Below are positions 37,784-48,174 of a DNA stretch of 64,000 nt, in pieces. Made by a program: the position numbers and the translations under genes. Within the stretch, counting starts at the first letter, position 1, and each line of letters begins with the position of its first letter. Source of the stretch: Sphingobacteriales bacterium JAD_PAG50586_3 (GTDB lineage: Bacteria > Bacteroidota > Bacteroidia > CAMBQF01); contig CP096135.1 of assembly GCA_023213195.1 (NCBI GenBank), positions 3,902,842 to 3,966,841 on the forward strand, written 5' to 3'. The notes under the pieces are model-generated. The model saw only the letters and a list, made by a program, of their open reading frames with translations, ran no database searches and was not told where the DNA came from.

Positions 37784-37850
37784 CGTCATCCTGAATTTAT
37801 TTCAGGATCTCCTGATATGAAACAGATGCTGAAACGAGTTCAGCATGACG
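37784..37850. repeat. CGTCATCCTGAA palindromic repeat, full copy
   Basis: 67 bp with imperfect terminal inverted repeats, CGTCATCCTGAA (left) and TTCAGCATGACG (right), and an inner TTTCAGGATCTCC segment. Shares the GAAACGAGTTCAG core with 9254-9280. Confidence 0.75.
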
Positions 37851-37859
37851 ATAAAATTT

Positions 37860-37879
37860 AGGGGCTTTAGCCCCTTTTA
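37860..37879 (+). terminator. Intrinsic terminator after proS
   Basis: AGGGGCT-TT-AGCCCCT followed by TTTAT; a perfect 7-bp stem, oriented for proS. With AAATTT before it, it may also serve the minus-strand gene that ends at 37907. Confidence 0.75.
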
Positions 37880-37906
37880 TATGAACCAGGCAAACTAAGC
37901 CGTTCT

Positions 37907-38518
37907 TTATTTAACCGCCTTTATCAACTCCACAAGCTCTTTACTTATTGAAGCCGCTTTATCATCGGCATACCACTTGTGTATAATGGTAATATAGTCG
38001 TCGTGGGCAACGTTATCTTCCTTCAGTTTATAAAGTAACTCTTGCGCTGCCACAGGCCTTGGCCCCCATTTGGTAAGCAGTTCGTAATCGTTATTCAACT
38101 GTAACAGTACAGGTATAGAACGCCCGCCATTGGTTAAAAATTGGTCTATAAGCTCTGTATTTTCATCGCGGTAAACTATGTGCAGCTTTATTTTGCCGGC
38201 CGATGCCTCAGCAATACGGGCAATAACAGGCAGGCTTTGGGCGCTATCGCCACACCAGTGCTCGGTTATAACCAGCCAATGGATAGGGTTGGCTAACGCT
38301 TCTATCGCCGCTAATAGCTCATCAGTAAGCTTATATTGCTTATAAACCCTATGGGAGCGTTGCAGGTTTAACGGGTAGTATTGAAAATACGGTATTTGCT
38401 CTGCTTCGGGCAGGTTGGTGTTTTGCTCTACAACAGTTTCAAAAGCGGCTGTGTAAGCGCCAAAGTCAACCGATTTATCTATGTAACTTTTAAAGTTAGT
38501 GGTTGCGTTTACAGACAT
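37907..38518 (-). CDS. Thioredoxin-family protein
   Basis: 203 residues, no signal peptide. A thioredoxin-like fold is suggested by HWLVITEHWCGDSAQSLPVI (WCGDS at the usual WCxxC place, with one Cys only) and GRSIPVLLQLNNDYELLTKW (cis-Pro). Members of this Bacteroidota group often carry CGDS or CxxS. Reaction unknown; a redox role with one Cys would need a partner. Confidence 0.8.
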   Translation of the reverse strand: MSVNATTNFKSYIDKSVDFGAYTAAFETVVEQNTNLPEAEQIPYFQYYPLNLQRSHRVYKQYKLTDELLAAIEALANPIHWLVITEHWCGDSAQSLPVIARIAEASAGKIKLHIVYRDENTELIDQFLTNGGRSIPVLLQLNNDYELLTKWGPRPVAAQELLYKLKEDNVAHDDYITIIHKWYADDKAASISKELVELIKAVK

Positions 38519-38574
38519 TGGGAAGAAATTTAATTTGATAGAACAAACAACAAACCTTATAGTTTAGCAATTGC

Positions 38575-39714
38575 CTACAACAACCGCATAACCCGCTGCC
38601 TGTTAAATAGTGTATAGCCTATACCAAACTCAAAACAATCGGCTTTGGCAAAATGCGATTTAAGGCTAAAGTTGGCCAATAACCCATAAGGGAGACTATA
38701 ACGCAGCGCCAAGCGACTGTAAATGCGCCCATCGCCTTTGTAATAGGTATATGGGTACACGCCGGCCTGAAACAGGAACGATAGTTTACCCAGCCACACA
38801 TCGTATCCAAAGGCAATACCCGGGCGCACTGTTTGAAAGTACTTGGGGTTAACGTTAGGGTCGGTATAATTCATAAGGGCTCTAATAGACCTATCGTTAA
38901 AAGCCTCTATTGTAAGGGTAAGCCCGCTTTTGTAACCAACCTGTTTGGTAATATTAAACATTAGCCCATTTACCATATAGCTGTATCCATCGGGCGGATA
39001 AATCTGTTTACGGCCTATGGTGGCTATTACAGAGAATATAAGCTGCTTGTTTATATCAAACTCATTCCTTTGATACCTGTTTACCACTGGGGCCGGTTGA
39101 AACCTGTAAAGAAGGCCCGCAGTAACGGCGGGCAGGTTAAGGCCCAAATTTGGGGTTTTAAATGCCCCGTTTGAAAAGTGTGTTATACCCACGCCGGCGT
39201 TGAAAAACAACCTTGGGGTTAGGCATTGCTCAAACAACAGTTGAAAGTTAACCAGCGCATTTATATGGCTGCCTATGGTAACGTTTTTATGATTGTCGTC
39301 CTTATTAAACACCTTGCTTAAATAGCCCACTCCAACACCCATGCCAAAGCGCAGGTGGGTGCCACGGTTACCTACAAGGTTAAAACGGTTAAAGGTATAT
39401 AGGCCGGTAGCATTGCCCAGTACATCGTTATACCCTAAACGGTAATGTATAAGGCTAACACCTACTACACTGTTTTTATAAAACAGGTGCCATGGTTTTA
39501 AACCCGATACAGGCTTAGAAACTGTAAGCTCTGCCGCTTGCGTGTGCGCGCGTTGCAAGTACATAACGGTGGGGCTGTGGGCCCACAAAAAGCCACCAAA
39601 CCACTTGGCTTCCAGTTGCAGGTTGTCAAACGCTTTATTGCGGGTACTATCAAGCATTTGGGCGTTTGCACCAAACCCAGTAATTACAAATAATATGAAT
39701 AGTAACCTTTTCAC
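38575..39714 (-). CDS. PagL-like outer-membrane acyloxyacyl hydrolase family protein
   Basis: 379 residues from a GTG at 39714 (signal peptide KRLLFILFVITGFGANA); longer starts add an unlikely N-terminal extension. Aromatic-flanked strands (THLRFGMGVGVGYLSKVF, LTPRLFFNAGVGITHFSNGA) suggest a beta-barrel; GITHFSNGA is the His-Ser region of PagL lipid A 3-O-deacylases. The expected partners of the active site were not aligned. It may trim acyl chains from lipid A. Flanked by T9SS genes. Confidence 0.65.
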   Translation of the reverse strand: MKRLLFILFVITGFGANAQMLDSTRNKAFDNLQLEAKWFGGFLWAHSPTVMYLQRAHTQAAELTVSKPVSGLKPWHLFYKNSVVGVSLIHYRLGYNDVLGNATGLYTFNRFNLVGNRGTHLRFGMGVGVGYLSKVFNKDDNHKNVTIGSHINALVNFQLLFEQCLTPRLFFNAGVGITHFSNGAFKTPNLGLNLPAVTAGLLYRFQPAPVVNRYQRNEFDINKQLIFSVIATIGRKQIYPPDGYSYMVNGLMFNITKQVGYKSGLTLTIEAFNDRSIRALMNYTDPNVNPKYFQTVRPGIAFGYDVWLGKLSFLFQAGVYPYTYYKGDGRIYSRLALRYSLPYGLLANFSLKSHFAKADCFEFGIGYTLFNRQRVMRLL

Positions 39715-39751
39715 AACAAGCAAATATACTGCATTGCTAAACAAGCTTATA

Positions 39752-41026
39752 CTACTCTCGGATAACTTTAACATTGGTACTGCGGCCATCTTCGCCTACT
39801 ATGCGGAAGATATACATACCCGTTGCAAAGCGGCTAAAGTCTATGGGGTTGTTATATGGGCCTACAAAGTTGGCAAGGCTTTCAGTATGCAGCACTTTAC
39901 CGGTTACATCAACTACGTTTAGGGTATAGTTTTGGGCTTTGGCTGATGTAAAGGAAACATTAACCAACCCATTGGTGGGGTTAGGATACAGGGATAATTG
40001 TTCTACTGCATTTTCGTTAATACCTGTGCAACTTATAGTAATGCATACTGTAGTATCACTTTCACCGCATTGATTGGTAGCTGTAAGAGTAATGCAATAT
40101 GTACTATCGGCACTATACCAATGGCAATTGCCTGTAGCAATACTACCATCTCCAAAATCTATAGTATATGATGAATTAGAGGTTATATTAAAAATACAAA
40201 CAGAATCGCAATTCACATCATAATCGAACGATACGTATGGTAAAGATATAACAGTAATAGTATCGGTATCGCTACCAGAGCAACCGTTCTGCCCTGCAAT
40301 GTTATAGGTAAATATATACTCTCCGGGAGTATAGGTATCAATCCAGTTTGATGGGGTATAACTTCCACCCTGCGGTGCACCTGTTACAACCAGAGGCAAC
40401 CCGCCTTCGCACAACGTTGTAATGCCCGATGCATTGGCATTTACATTAATAGCAGGGTTTATTATCACTTCTTCAAAGGTGGTGCCTTCGCAGCCATTTA
40501 CGGTTACAGAATAGTTTATAATACACGTACCTACGCCAATATCGGCTGGGTTTATAATAGCGCTTTGCACGCAGCCAGAGAATGTGCCGCCGGCGGGAGA
40601 AACCACTATAGGAAAATCCTCGTCTACCAAACAATAATCAGGGGCAATGGTAATGGTTGGTTGTGGAATTGGGTATACCGTAAGGTTAAAACAGTTGCTA
40701 AACAAGCTGCTTCCACACTCGTTATTGGCTCTTACTTCTATGCAAATATCACCCCAAAAAACAGCATCAATATCTAAAAGAATGCACTGATTATTGACTG
40801 TTACCGTTGCTGAATTAATTGGCGTTACCGACCATGTGTATGATGTTGCACCGGGCACGCCATCTACGCAGTATTGCAAATCATTATCAAAGAAGTTGCA
40901 GGTTGATGATTCTCCTGAAATAGGTCCGGGTGTTGCGGGCGGGCCTGTACAAGGGCCGCCCAAAGGTTGCTGGCCAAAAGCAAATAAACACAACACGCAA
41001 GCTATGATTGTTAAGTACTTATGCAT
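39752..41026 (-). CDS. Secreted PKD-containing protein with T9SS type A domain
   Basis: 424 residues. Signal peptide MHKYLTIIACVLCLFAFG. Cys-rich beta domains and a PKD-like unit (VSFDYDVNCDSVCIFNITSN, CHWYSADSTYCITLTATNQC). The last about 80 residues (LSLYPNPTNGLVNVSFTSAK ... FATGMYIFRIVGEDGRS) are a type A sorting domain, nearly the same as in the next gene upstream. Probably a surface or released adhesin-like protein. Confidence 0.8.
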   Translation of the reverse strand: MHKYLTIIACVLCLFAFGQQPLGGPCTGPPATPGPISGESSTCNFFDNDLQYCVDGVPGATSYTWSVTPINSATVTVNNQCILLDIDAVFWGDICIEVRANNECGSSLFSNCFNLTVYPIPQPTITIAPDYCLVDEDFPIVVSPAGGTFSGCVQSAIINPADIGVGTCIINYSVTVNGCEGTTFEEVIINPAINVNANASGITTLCEGGLPLVVTGAPQGGSYTPSNWIDTYTPGEYIFTYNIAGQNGCSGSDTDTITVISLPYVSFDYDVNCDSVCIFNITSNSSYTIDFGDGSIATGNCHWYSADSTYCITLTATNQCGESDTTVCITISCTGINENAVEQLSLYPNPTNGLVNVSFTSAKAQNYTLNVVDVTGKVLHTESLANFVGPYNNPIDFSRFATGMYIFRIVGEDGRSTNVKVIRE

Positions 41027-41048
41027 GTATCAAATATATCCAAAAAAC

Positions 41049-41082
41049 AAAAGCCCCGCCCTGATAACAGGGCGGGGCTTTT
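41049..41082 (-). terminator. Strong intrinsic terminator
   Basis: AAAGCCCCGCCCTG (41050-41063), 4-nt loop, CAGGGCGGGGCTTT (41068-41081), a perfect 14-bp stem with A and T runs on both sides. It ends the large T9SS gene (stop at 41104) on the minus strand and separates it from the next one. Confidence 0.9.
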
Positions 41083-41103
41083 ATAAAGAATTACTTATTC
41101 TAA

Positions 41104-44100
41104 TTAGTCGCGAACAACTTTAACGTGAGTAGCGCGGCCATCTTCACCTACTATACGGAAGATGTACATACCGGCTGCAAAGCGGCTAAAGTCTATCGGG
41201 TTGTTGTATTGACCTACGAAGTTGTTTAGGTTTTCAGTGTATAACACTTTACCTGTTACATCAACTACGTTTAGCATGTAGTTTTGAGCTTTGCCCGATG
41301 TGAAGAACACATTAACCAAACCGTTGGTTGGGTTAGGGAACAAGCTTAATTCTTCAACTACATTTTCGTCAACACCAACACATTTAATAACTACTACGTT
41401 AACAGTAGTATCAGAAGTACCGCAAGCGTTAGTAACAGTTAATGTTACAGCTACAGAACCGTCTTGGTTATAAACGTGAGAAGTGTTTTCAGCGCTAGAC
41501 TCAATACCGTCGCCAAATTCCCAGAAGAATGAAGCACCATTGCTGTAATCAGACTCGTTGAAGAAAGTTAATGCCTGGCATTGTGCAGAGTAGCTGAATG
41601 CTGCAACCGGTAAACCGTTTACATCAATAGTTTCAGTTACTGTAGCAGCACAACCACCACCATTATCAACAGCGTAAGTAGCAGTGTAAGAACCTGGAGC
41701 AGATGGAGTAAACACACCTGTGTTGCTTACATCGCCAGACCAAACACCGTTAGCAGGAGAACCTACTAAAGCTACAGGAGCATCGTCTTCGCAAATTGTA
41801 CCTGGTGTTGTAATAGTAGCAACAACAGCTGGTTGAACGTTAATCTGAGAAGTAGCAGTGCCTTGGCAACCGTTAGCAACTACAGTTAACGATACGTTAC
41901 AAGTACCTGCAACTGATGGGCAGAATAAACCGTCTGAAGTTAAGCTGCTTGCGCAGTTGCTGCTCCAGAAACCTGTTTGGTCAGCCGATAGTTGGAAACA
42001 CTGATCAGATACACAGTATGGACCTGATGGAGTGATTTGCGCAACCGGATTTGGGTTGATAGTGATAATATGCATACCAGAGAATAAGCTGGTGCCGCAA
42101 CCGTTGGTAGCTGATACAATAAACTCAGCCTGACCAAAGAAGTTAGCAGCCCAGTTAACAGTTACCTGTCCGTCAACACTAGTGTCAACGTTATCAAATG
42201 CACCCGCTGGGGTTACAGACCAAGTGTAAGAATCGGCACCACTTACTGGTATTACAAATACCGTAGTGTTAGGACCATCTTGACATTGGCTGGTAATACC
42301 TATTGGGGTAGCTGGTGTTGCAGGAATATCGCCCACCTGAACTGTTAAAGTTGATGGAGATGAACAGCCACCTGCAGGAGTATACAATATAGTATAAGTA
42401 CCTGCACCGTTAGCTGGTGTAAATAAACCAGCAGCATCAACATCGTCGCCGCTGAAAGTACCACCTGCAGGCGTAGCTGTAAGTTGGTAAGAACCGCTTG
42501 CGCAAACTGAGCCGTTGATAGGATCAATTACCGATGGGGTAGTAGCGTTGATAGTTACAGTGTAAGTGCTAGATGCAGTACCAGTACCGCAAGAGTTAGA
42601 ACCTGTTACAGTAATATCGGCAGTACCTACAAAGTTAGGATCCCAAGTTACAGTACCTGTAGAACCTGTGCCGCTAATAGTAGCACCGTTAGCAGGAGTT
42701 GTTACAATTGTCCAAGCGTATGTTGTAGATGCTGGGTCGCCGGCTGAAGTATAGTCGGTTGGTACAGCGCCTTGGCATAAGCTGTTAGGACCAGCAGGAG
42801 TACCTGCCTTAGCCTGGTAGAGGAGTTACAACAATATCAAATGATGTTGAGAACGCACCGGTACCACACTCATTAACACCTGCAACAACTAAAGATGCAG
42901 AGCCAGAGAAAGTATCGTCAAAGTTAACAACTACAGAAGTATCATTACCAGTAACAGTACCAGCGTTGGTTGGAGTTAAAATCCAGTTGTAAGAGTCAGC
43001 ACCAGCAATTGAGTTGATAGTGTACGTTTGGTCAGCAGGGTTGAAACATAGAGAATCAGCACCTGATGGTACAGAAGCAACAGCAGGAACATCCTGAACT
43101 ACAATTTGAATAGTATCGCCTACAGTACAACCGTTAGCTACTATAGAGTAGTAAACATCCCAAGTACCAACACCAGCGGCTGAAGGATCAAACACACCGT
43201 TTAATGTATCAGTAATACCGGCACCATTGCTAGTGAAAGTACCACCTGGGTTAGCAGCAATAATAGTAAAAGGAAGGTCTGATAAACAAGCGCTAGTTGG
43301 GCCGCCTATAGAAGCATCAGGAACTGATACGTTAAGGGTAGCTTGGTAATCACCGTCAGTACCTGTACAATCAAATAATGGAGAAGCAAAATCAGGGCCT
43401 ACAAAGAAATGGTAAACACCTGGTCCAAGAATGGCTTGTGCAGTTACCACATCGCAAGCGTTACCTGTTGCTTGTGCAATTAATTGAATGTTGTTACAAT
43501 CATCGTTTAAGATAAACAATGCTGGAGAAAAATCAGCTTGTACAGTCCAGCTTACAGAAGTGGTAGAAGTGATAGTATACTCAAACCAATCGGTATCGCG
43601 GGTAAAGCCATCGTAATAGCTTGTTCCTATAATAGTTTCGTTACAAGATAATGTTTGGTAGATAGGAGGGAATGAGTTACAGCCACCGTTAATGTCGGTA
43701 AAGCAAGCCTCATTTTCTAAAGTACCAACACCCGGAACAAAGTCGCAATCAAAAGCACATAATTCAAATGTACCAGAGCCACCACCATATTGCCAGAATT
43801 GAACCCAAACAGTATCGCCAGGGGTTAAACCTTGTAAGTTAAGAGATGGTAAGAAACCTGAGCCACTATCATCATCACAACCTATTTGTGCAAGGTTGTT
43901 ACAATCAGCACCAGAGTATGCAGCCATACCGCCATCAGTAATAGTACCAGCGCCACCGGCTAAAGATACACTACCGCTTGCAGGCACAATAACGTAGAAC
44001 CAAACATCGCCACCGGCGTAGTTAGCACAACCAGGGTTAGAGCCACCACCACTAGCGCAGTATACAGATGATAAGTTATCAAACTGTTGTGGAGTACAGC

Positions 44101-46821
44101 TTTGGTTAATAGGAAGTTCAATTGCAGAACAAGCGTTAATGTTACCGCTTACAGTTACAGGAACAACGTCTAATAATAAGTCGTAGCTGTTACCAGAACC
44201 GCAAGGGAAACCTGAGAATACTGAAGGGGCAGCAAATGCTACGTAAGTACCGGCACATAATGTAGCGGTAGCTACTGTTGTAGCACATGTTGTAGTAGTT
44301 GTTTGGAAATCTACAGCTACTAAAGCACCGCAACCTGGAGTAATATCTAGGATACCGGCAGCACCAGGGAAATCGCTATTTAAAGTAACAGTTACAGTTG
44401 ATGTTTGAGTGATAGTAAATTCATACCAGTCAGTATCGCGTGTACCATCAGCCCAAGCTGTACCACAAACAGGAACACCTGCAGTAATAGCATCGTAAGC
44501 TGGGGTAACCATGTTACAACCACCGTTTAAGTCGTCGCCGCAGTTTTCAACTTCAGCAACACCACCAAGTGGGCAATCAAAACAAGAAGTAGTAAACTGC
44601 TCTGTTAAGAAATAACCGCTGGTATCAGAACCACCGCAACGAGATTGAACTTGGAACTCGTAAGCTGTTTGTGCAGTTAAGCTGTTTATTATTGTAGAAG
44701 TTGTTGGGTCAGGGAAGTTACCTACAAAAATCCAGTTAGGGTCGCCTACGGCGCGGTACTGAACATCGTAAGAAACTGCACCTGCAGCAAGGTTCCAGTT
44801 AAGTTGGGCTTGTGTAGTAGAAATGTTAGAAGCTGATAATACAGTTGGAGGCAAGCAAGTTGGAGCTGCTAATACATCTATATTATAATCTTCAAACTCA
44901 CCAAAACCTAAAATAGCACATGGATCAGCTGTTACGTCAGAAGTATTATCACGCATACCTACACGTAGGCGGTGATCTCCTAAAGAAGTACCAATAGGTA
45001 CAATAACAGTAGCGTTAGAAATACCACCTGTTTGTGAGTTGTTGGTAGAAATAAGTTCACCTAAATCATCAAAATCACCATCGTTGTTAAGGTCAATCCA
45101 AACATCAGTTACATCGCTAGTAAAAGGGAAACCGATAGTTGAAGTTGCTGTGTAAGGAAGGCCTTGTTGAAGGCTGGTGCTTATTGTTGCTGAGTAATCA
45201 GTATAAGTAGAACCATCGCAAACGCTAGCGTTGTTAATAGTATTTAAAGAGAAGTTTGAAATATATTCCCAGAAATCTAAACAGTTTTCAACAGAGCTAG
45301 GCTCGCAGTAAACTAGTGGAGGAACTGGGTTCTCAATAAAGTTAAGTTTAACAAACTGAACAGAACCGGTTATAATAGCATCATCATCACAAACCAATAA
45401 TTCCCAGTTACCATTAGGGTTTTGTCCGTTGTTAAAGTTGGCAAGGTTACCCTCTGGAATGTAGCTACCAAGGAATGGAGATACACCTGCAGTAATAGGA
45501 GTAACAGCAGTCATTATAAATTTGGTAGTTTGGTCGCAAGTACCGGTAACAGAACCATAGTTATCGCCAGAACCACCGTTATCGGTAGATAATTCAACAA
45601 CTGTTCCGTCTGGTGAGCGTAAAGAAAAATCTAAATCACCATCCCAAGCGTGTGTTATAATTACTTCTACCGACTCAAAAGTATGAGTGCTTAAGGAGCT
45701 GGGGTAGCTGAAAGTGTAGTTGATATACCAGAAACAGGAACAGCAACCAAAGTACTATTTGGGCAAGTACCATCAGGAATAGCTACGTTTACTGTACATG
45801 CTGTTTGAAAAGCATCAATAACCGGTGGCGGTGGTGGTGGCACATAAGCACCAAAATTTAATTTTACTAAGTTAAGGGTACCAACATCTATAGATGCATC
45901 ATCACAAACAGTAAGTATCCAGTTGCCATTAGCATTGTCGCTGTTAGTATAATAAGTACCTAAGTCGCCTTCAGGCTCGTAATCGCCGGCAAAAGGAGCT
46001 GTACCTGCTGTAACTAAAGTAGCAGCAGACATTATAAACCTTGTATTTTGTGCACAAGCTGCAGTACCATAATTGTCACCGGTACCACCGTTATCAGAAG
46101 TTAGGTCAACAACCGTACCGCTTGGAGAGGTTAAGCTTACATCTAAATCACCATCAAAAGGGTGGGTAATGTTAATCTCTACCGACTCTAAAGTAGTACC
46201 ACCGTTTAGTATGCCAATACCTGATACAGGAATACTAACTGTAGTGCTACAGCTATTATCAGCAATAGCAACACCTAAACCGCATGTTCCACCAAATGAT
46301 GGGTAAACAACGTTAACGGTATAGTCTTCAAACTCACCAAAAGAATAAGCACCACAAGAGTTGCCTAAACCATTTGATGGGCCATAGCGAAGTGCTACCC
46401 TTAAACGTTTGCTACCTGCAGTGGTGCCTGCTGGTATAGTAACAGTACCTGAAGCACTGCCAGAGCTAACCGCAACAGCGTTTAGTATTAACTCACCAGC
46501 ATCGGTAAAATCACCATCGCTGTTTAAGTCAATCCAAAGTTCTACTGCATCGCCTGCAAAAGAGTTACCAACGGTAACAGTAGCAGTAGCTGCAACACCG
46601 GCCGTTAAGGTAGTGCTGATAGAGCCCGAAAAATCGTTATAGCCTAAACCGCAAGCCGATGGGTTGTTAATAGTATTTAGCGCAAAGTTGCTAATATACT
46701 CGTTACCGGCGCATGGGGTGCCAACGGTGGGCGTACAATATGTTTGCGCATTAAGCACCGTACCCATTAACAGGGCAAGTGCAAAAAGAGCGCTTCTTAA
46801 GTTTAATATTCGTATATTCAT
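41104..46821 (-). CDS. Giant T9SS-secreted multidomain protein (about 1,905 aa), two apparent frameshifts
   Basis: Signal peptide RSALFALALLMGTVLNAQ. Domain order: GEVED-like domain (ISNFALNTINNPSACGLGY, VELWIDLNSDGDF), proprotein-convertase P-like domain (ITHPFDGDLDVSLTSPSGTV), a second P-like domain (ITHAWDGDLDFSLRSPDGTV), a second GEVED domain, fibronectin III, two related Cys-rich repeats (RDTDWYEFTIT, RDTDWFEYTIT), PKD and Ig-like units, and a type A sorting domain (LSLFPNPTNGLVNVFFTSGK). It breaks near 45691-45695 (one base short) and at 42807-42812 (plus-strand CCTTAG for CCTGG, restoring TPLPGQAGTPAGP). Likely a surface adhesin or enzyme-associated scaffold. Confidence 0.82.
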
Positions 46822-46839
46822 AACTTTTTTCAGTTTGGG

Positions 46840-47265
46840 TTATTTTTCGTAAGACTTTCTAAGATTTTCTAGATAGTCTATTTGCTTAAGAATATCTGCT
46901 TCTTCAGCTGTTCCTTTAACACCTGGTAAACGAGCATTAAGCTTAGCAATACGCTCGTTAATGTAACCAACGTTTGTTGCATCGCTAACAGTGTTAGAAG
47001 TAGTAGAGGCCTTAGCATTGTGAGTAGGTCTTACCCTACCTTGAGTTGCTGCAGGCGCAGTAGCATCGGGCGCTGCCGACGTGTTAAACTTGGTATCCGG
47101 CTTTGCTTCCGATGTACCTTGCGTGACTGGTTTTGATGTAACGCCCGGCTTTGTCGTGCCTAGCAGTTCTGCGTTATTGTTTGATTGCGCAAAAGCAGCG
47201 CCTGCAAACAATACTAGCGACATCAAAAACAGCTTTTTCAATGAATTGTAAGCTGTGTTGTTCAT
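46840..47265 (-). CDS. Small secreted protein upstream of the giant gene
   Basis: 141 residues. The signal peptide spans KKLFLMSLVLFAGAAFAQ. The mature part is low-complexity (Thr, Ala, Ser, Pro), then a short helix (IDYLENLRKSYEK) at the end. It lies 18 bp before the giant T9SS gene, so one transcript is likely. A CAAATATA (minus-strand TATATTTG) lies at 47323-47330. Role unknown. Confidence 0.6.
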   Translation of the reverse strand: MNNTAYNSLKKLFLMSLVLFAGAAFAQSNNNAELLGTTKPGVTSKPVTQGTSEAKPDTKFNTSAAPDATAPAATQGRVRPTHNAKASTTSNTVSDATNVGYINERIAKLNARLPGVKGTAEEADILKQIDYLENLRKSYEK

Positions 47266-47524
47266 GATAAAACGCTTTAAATTGGTTAGTTCCTAAACTA
47301 AAATTAGATGTATTCTAATCAGCAAATATATTATTTATATATATCCAAGAAGAAAAACTTTACCTTTTTTGTTTCGCAACTACATGTTTATATCTTACAA
47401 ATCATCTCAAACCATGCACTATCAGTGTGTTAAAATATTTTTGAACATTCGCCCAATAAATTTAAACCATATTGATACTTTTACGTCCTATCTCAACTAA
47501 TTCAATTAGCAATAGTTATAAGTA

Positions 47525-48061
47525 ATGAAAACTCTTTATCTGGTTAGGCACGCAAAATCAAGTTGGGAAAACCCTGAGCATACAGATTTTGAACGTCCGC
47601 TTAACGATAGGGGCATAAAAGCAGCCCCTAAAATGGCACAATACCTTATAAATAAAGGCATTAAACCCCAGCACTTTGTTTCTAGCCCCGCGGCAAGGGC
47701 CATAACTACCGCCCGCCTATTTGCCCAAAAGTTCGACTTTCCTTTAAACAACATCCAGCAAATTGATAAAATTTATAACTCTGATAAAACAGAGCTTATG
47801 GAGGTAATTTCTGGGTTAGACGATAAGTACGACAGCATTATGCTTTTTGGGCACGATACCTCTATTACCGTTACTACAGAGGAGTTGAGCAACCAGCGTT
47901 TCCTACATTTCCCAACAGGTGCGGCTGCAGGCATTAAGCTAAATATTAGCAAATGGGCCGATGTGCATGATGGGTGCGGCGAGTTACAGTTTTTCTATTT
48001 CCCCAAGGGTATAGCCGAAGAACAAAAAGCAGCTAAAAAAGCGCTGAAAGCCAAGCAATAA
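47525..48061 (+). CDS. sixA: Histidine phosphatase SixA
   Basis: 178 residues of the histidine phosphatase superfamily. Catalytic motif LVRHAKSSW with the phosphohistidine at His9, then FERPLNDRGIKAAPKMAQYL, SSPAARAITTARLFAQ, and the second His in LFGHDTSITV. SixA-type enzymes dephosphorylate phosphohistidine in signalling proteins. It is next to ppk, as in other Bacteroidota. Start ATG at 47525. Confidence 0.85.
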   Translation: MKTLYLVRHAKSSWENPEHTDFERPLNDRGIKAAPKMAQYLINKGIKPQHFVSSPAARAITTARLFAQKFDFPLNNIQQIDKIYNSDKTELMEVISGLDDKYDSIMLFGHDTSITVTTEELSNQRFLHFPTGAAAGIKLNISKWADVHDGCGELQFFYFPKGIAEEQKAAKKALKAKQ

Positions 48062-48174
48062 CATTAAGTATTATAAACATACAGCCCTGTTTCAATGTTA
48101 AATTTTTACCCAGTAGTTAAATTTAACATAAACACCACTTAACATTGGCTTAACTTTGCAGGCAACTATAGTTT

